Shown: positions 17,927-18,487 of the stretch, piece by piece
Layout: each line of letters begins with the position of its first letter
Position numbering within the stretch: position 1 is the first letter of the stretch
NCBI GenBank assembly: GCA_021802115.1
Contig: JAKABA010000061.1
Span: 1 to 18,487 of the forward strand
Length of the DNA: 18,487 nucleotides
Reading direction: 5' to 3'
From: a bacterium
Lineage (GTDB): Bacteria > Chloroflexota > Dormibacteria > UBA8260 > Bog-877
The notes under the pieces: model-generated
Databases searched by the model: none
Told to the model about the DNA's origin: nothing
Seen by the model: the letters and a program-made list of their open reading frames with translations, nothing else
Position numbers and translations under genes: made by a program

Positions 17927-17942
17927 CCAAAGTTCCGCCTAG
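17927..17942 (-). repeat. IS terminal inverted repeat, right copy
   Basis: CCAAAGTTCCGCCTAG on the plus strand, the exact reverse complement of 16007-16022, located 107 bp upstream of the transposase start. Confidence 0.93.
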
Positions 17943-17943
17943 G

Positions 17944-17973
17944 GGGGAGGGCGAACTCGCTCGCGCCCTCCCC
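17944..17973. repeat. Perfect hairpin abutting the IS end
   Basis: GGGGAGGGCG and CGCCCTCCCC form a perfect 10-bp stem around a 10-nt loop, starting one base outside the right IS boundary. There is no T tract on either strand. It may be a pre-existing GC-rich terminator-like structure that served as the insertion neighbourhood. Confidence 0.5.
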
Positions 17974-18145
17974 AGCGGCGGGCGCTGCTGTCAGACTGTG
18001 CCCGCGCGGTCGTCTAACCGATCGCGGTTTCGGCGGAAGAACTGGACGACACCATCGGGCAGGTGTGGGCGAGGGCGGCGGTGGCGACGCTCAGAGAGTT
18101 CGCCATTGCCGGAGTCGTCGAGGCGGCGGCTGCCGTCCCGATCCC

Positions 18146-18223
18146 CTATCCCGCCAATGCGGCGCCCAACACCCCCGGGGCGATGACCGCTCCCACCAGC
18201 GCCGGTTTAGCCTTGGTCTTCAT
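18146..18223 (-). pseudogene. Very short ORF with ideal ribosome binding site, possibly a broken small gene
   Basis: Minus-strand ATG at 18223 is preceded by GGAGGTGATCC (18228-18238), an 11-nt perfect complement of the usual 16S rRNA 3' end, 4 nt before the ATG. The 25 codons encode a basic start (MKTKAKP) and a hydrophobic stretch (ALVGAVIAPGVLGAALAG), like a signal peptide or membrane helix, then TAG. The same frame stays open for 43 further codons to a second TAG at 18014-18016, with mostly G/C third positions and Ala/Ser/Thr-rich coding. One nonsense change in a gene of about 69 codons would explain this. It could equally be a real 25-aa peptide. No family recognised. Confidence 0.35.
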
Positions 18224-18238
18224 CACCGGATCACCTCC

Positions 18239-18487
18239 AGCTTGAGCGCCCGGCTCGACACCGGGCTTGGTGGGCGGCGCAGCGCCGTCTTTTGTCAGTG
18301 GACCATCCGGAACTTAGAGTCGGCAGCGCAGCGGCTGTGACGTTGATGGGAAGTTGATCTCCGTGCCGAAGTCGGTGGGGAGACCGTTCCTCAAACTGTG
18401 ACAAATGCGACACGGGTCTGAGGACCACCGCTGAAGGCGGTGGGCTCCGGGGCGATCCCGGTTCCTGCTTCACAGCCACCTGCCGGG
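18239..18487. other. Right-edge region without a supported gene
   Basis: No protein-like frame is visible on either strand; the longest minus-strand frame is Arg/Ser/Pro-rich with no family features. It may hold the promoter of the short ORF at 18223. A perfect 7-bp hairpin CCACCGC-TGAAG-GCGGTGG lies at 18425-18443, without a T tract. It resembles subterminal hairpins of IS200/IS605-type elements, but no such gene is present here. Confidence 0.35.

Larger units (their letters stand above)
16007..17942 (-). mobile_element. IS1634-family-like insertion sequence, complete
   Basis: A 1936-bp element bounded by perfect 16-bp inverted repeats CTAGGCGGAACTTTGG (16007-16022, complement at 17927-17942) that enclose one intact transposase gene. 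Because CTAG is itself palindromic, it could be either the outer end of the repeats or a 4-bp target duplication flanking a shorter GCGGAACTTTGG repeat; sequence alone cannot decide. No longer direct repeat is seen at the edges. The intact ends and ORF suggest a recent, possibly active copy. It sits in a non-coding gap downstream of the lactonase-like gene. Confidence 0.92.

Noticed and set aside
18014..18223. Decayed ATP synthase subunit c (APGVLGAALAG resembles the glycine-rich helix)
   Set aside because: The second half has a run of Ser where the proton-carrying helix should be, and the Glu spacing does not fit.
18228..18238. Plus-strand GGATCACCTCC identical to the 16S rRNA 3' end
   Set aside because: The upstream sequence does not match the conserved 16S tail, and on the minus strand it is well placed as a Shine-Dalgarno before an ATG.
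18018..18245. Plus-strand frame around 18018-18245 containing AEELDDTIGQVWARAAVATLREF-like sequence
   Set aside because: No start codon with a ribosome binding site, and the second half is Pro/Ala-rich. It could be a gene remnant but is not supportable.

Overview
The window is GC-rich bacterial DNA that looks chromosomal. The high G+C, a peptide-coded ilv attenuator, frequent GTG/TTG starts and 4-nt gene overlaps fit an actinobacterial or Chloroflexota/Dormibacterota-like lineage. I cannot fix the taxon from sequence alone.

Layout. (1) Positions 1-3723, minus strand: a polytopic membrane protein, a secreted protein, a single-pass protein with a large extracytoplasmic domain, and an ECF sigma factor whose stop overlaps the start of that single-pass protein (a sigma/anti-sigma-like pair). 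(2) Positions 3846-12435, minus strand: a nearly complete branched-chain amino acid operon in the order leader peptide/attenuator, 62-aa unknown protein, ilvB, ilvN, ilvC, leuA, leuB, a 384-bp structured spacer, leuC, leuD. Four consecutive junctions from ilvB to leuB are 4-nt stop/start overlaps. (3) ilvD is divergent on the plus strand, so the intergenic region 12376-12559 feeds both sides of the pathway. (4) A stand-alone prephenate dehydratase (pheA) converges on and overlaps ilvD. (5) A divergent metallo-beta-lactamase-fold hydrolase carries all the AiiA-type AHL-lactonase active-site residues. (6) A complete IS1634-like insertion sequence has perfect 16-bp terminal inverted repeats. (7) The right edge is poor in genes, with a possible decayed small ORF and hairpins.

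How it works together. IlvB/IlvN, IlvC and IlvD make the 2-keto acid precursors of valine and isoleucine. LeuA, LeuCD and LeuB extend ketoisovalerate to the leucine keto acid. No threonine deaminase or aminotransferase is in the window. The main regulatory feature is a readable transcription attenuator. It has a consensus promoter (TTGACA, 17 bp, TATACC), a 20-codon leader with rare A/T-ending Leu/Val/Ile codons, an antiterminator hairpin, and a mutually exclusive 12-bp terminator with a T tract. Two enzymes that are usually feedback-inhibited look altered: LeuA lacks the C-terminal leucine-binding domain, and IlvN has Gln where valine-sensitive E. coli IlvH has Asn29. Control may therefore have moved from allostery to attenuation. 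That is inference.
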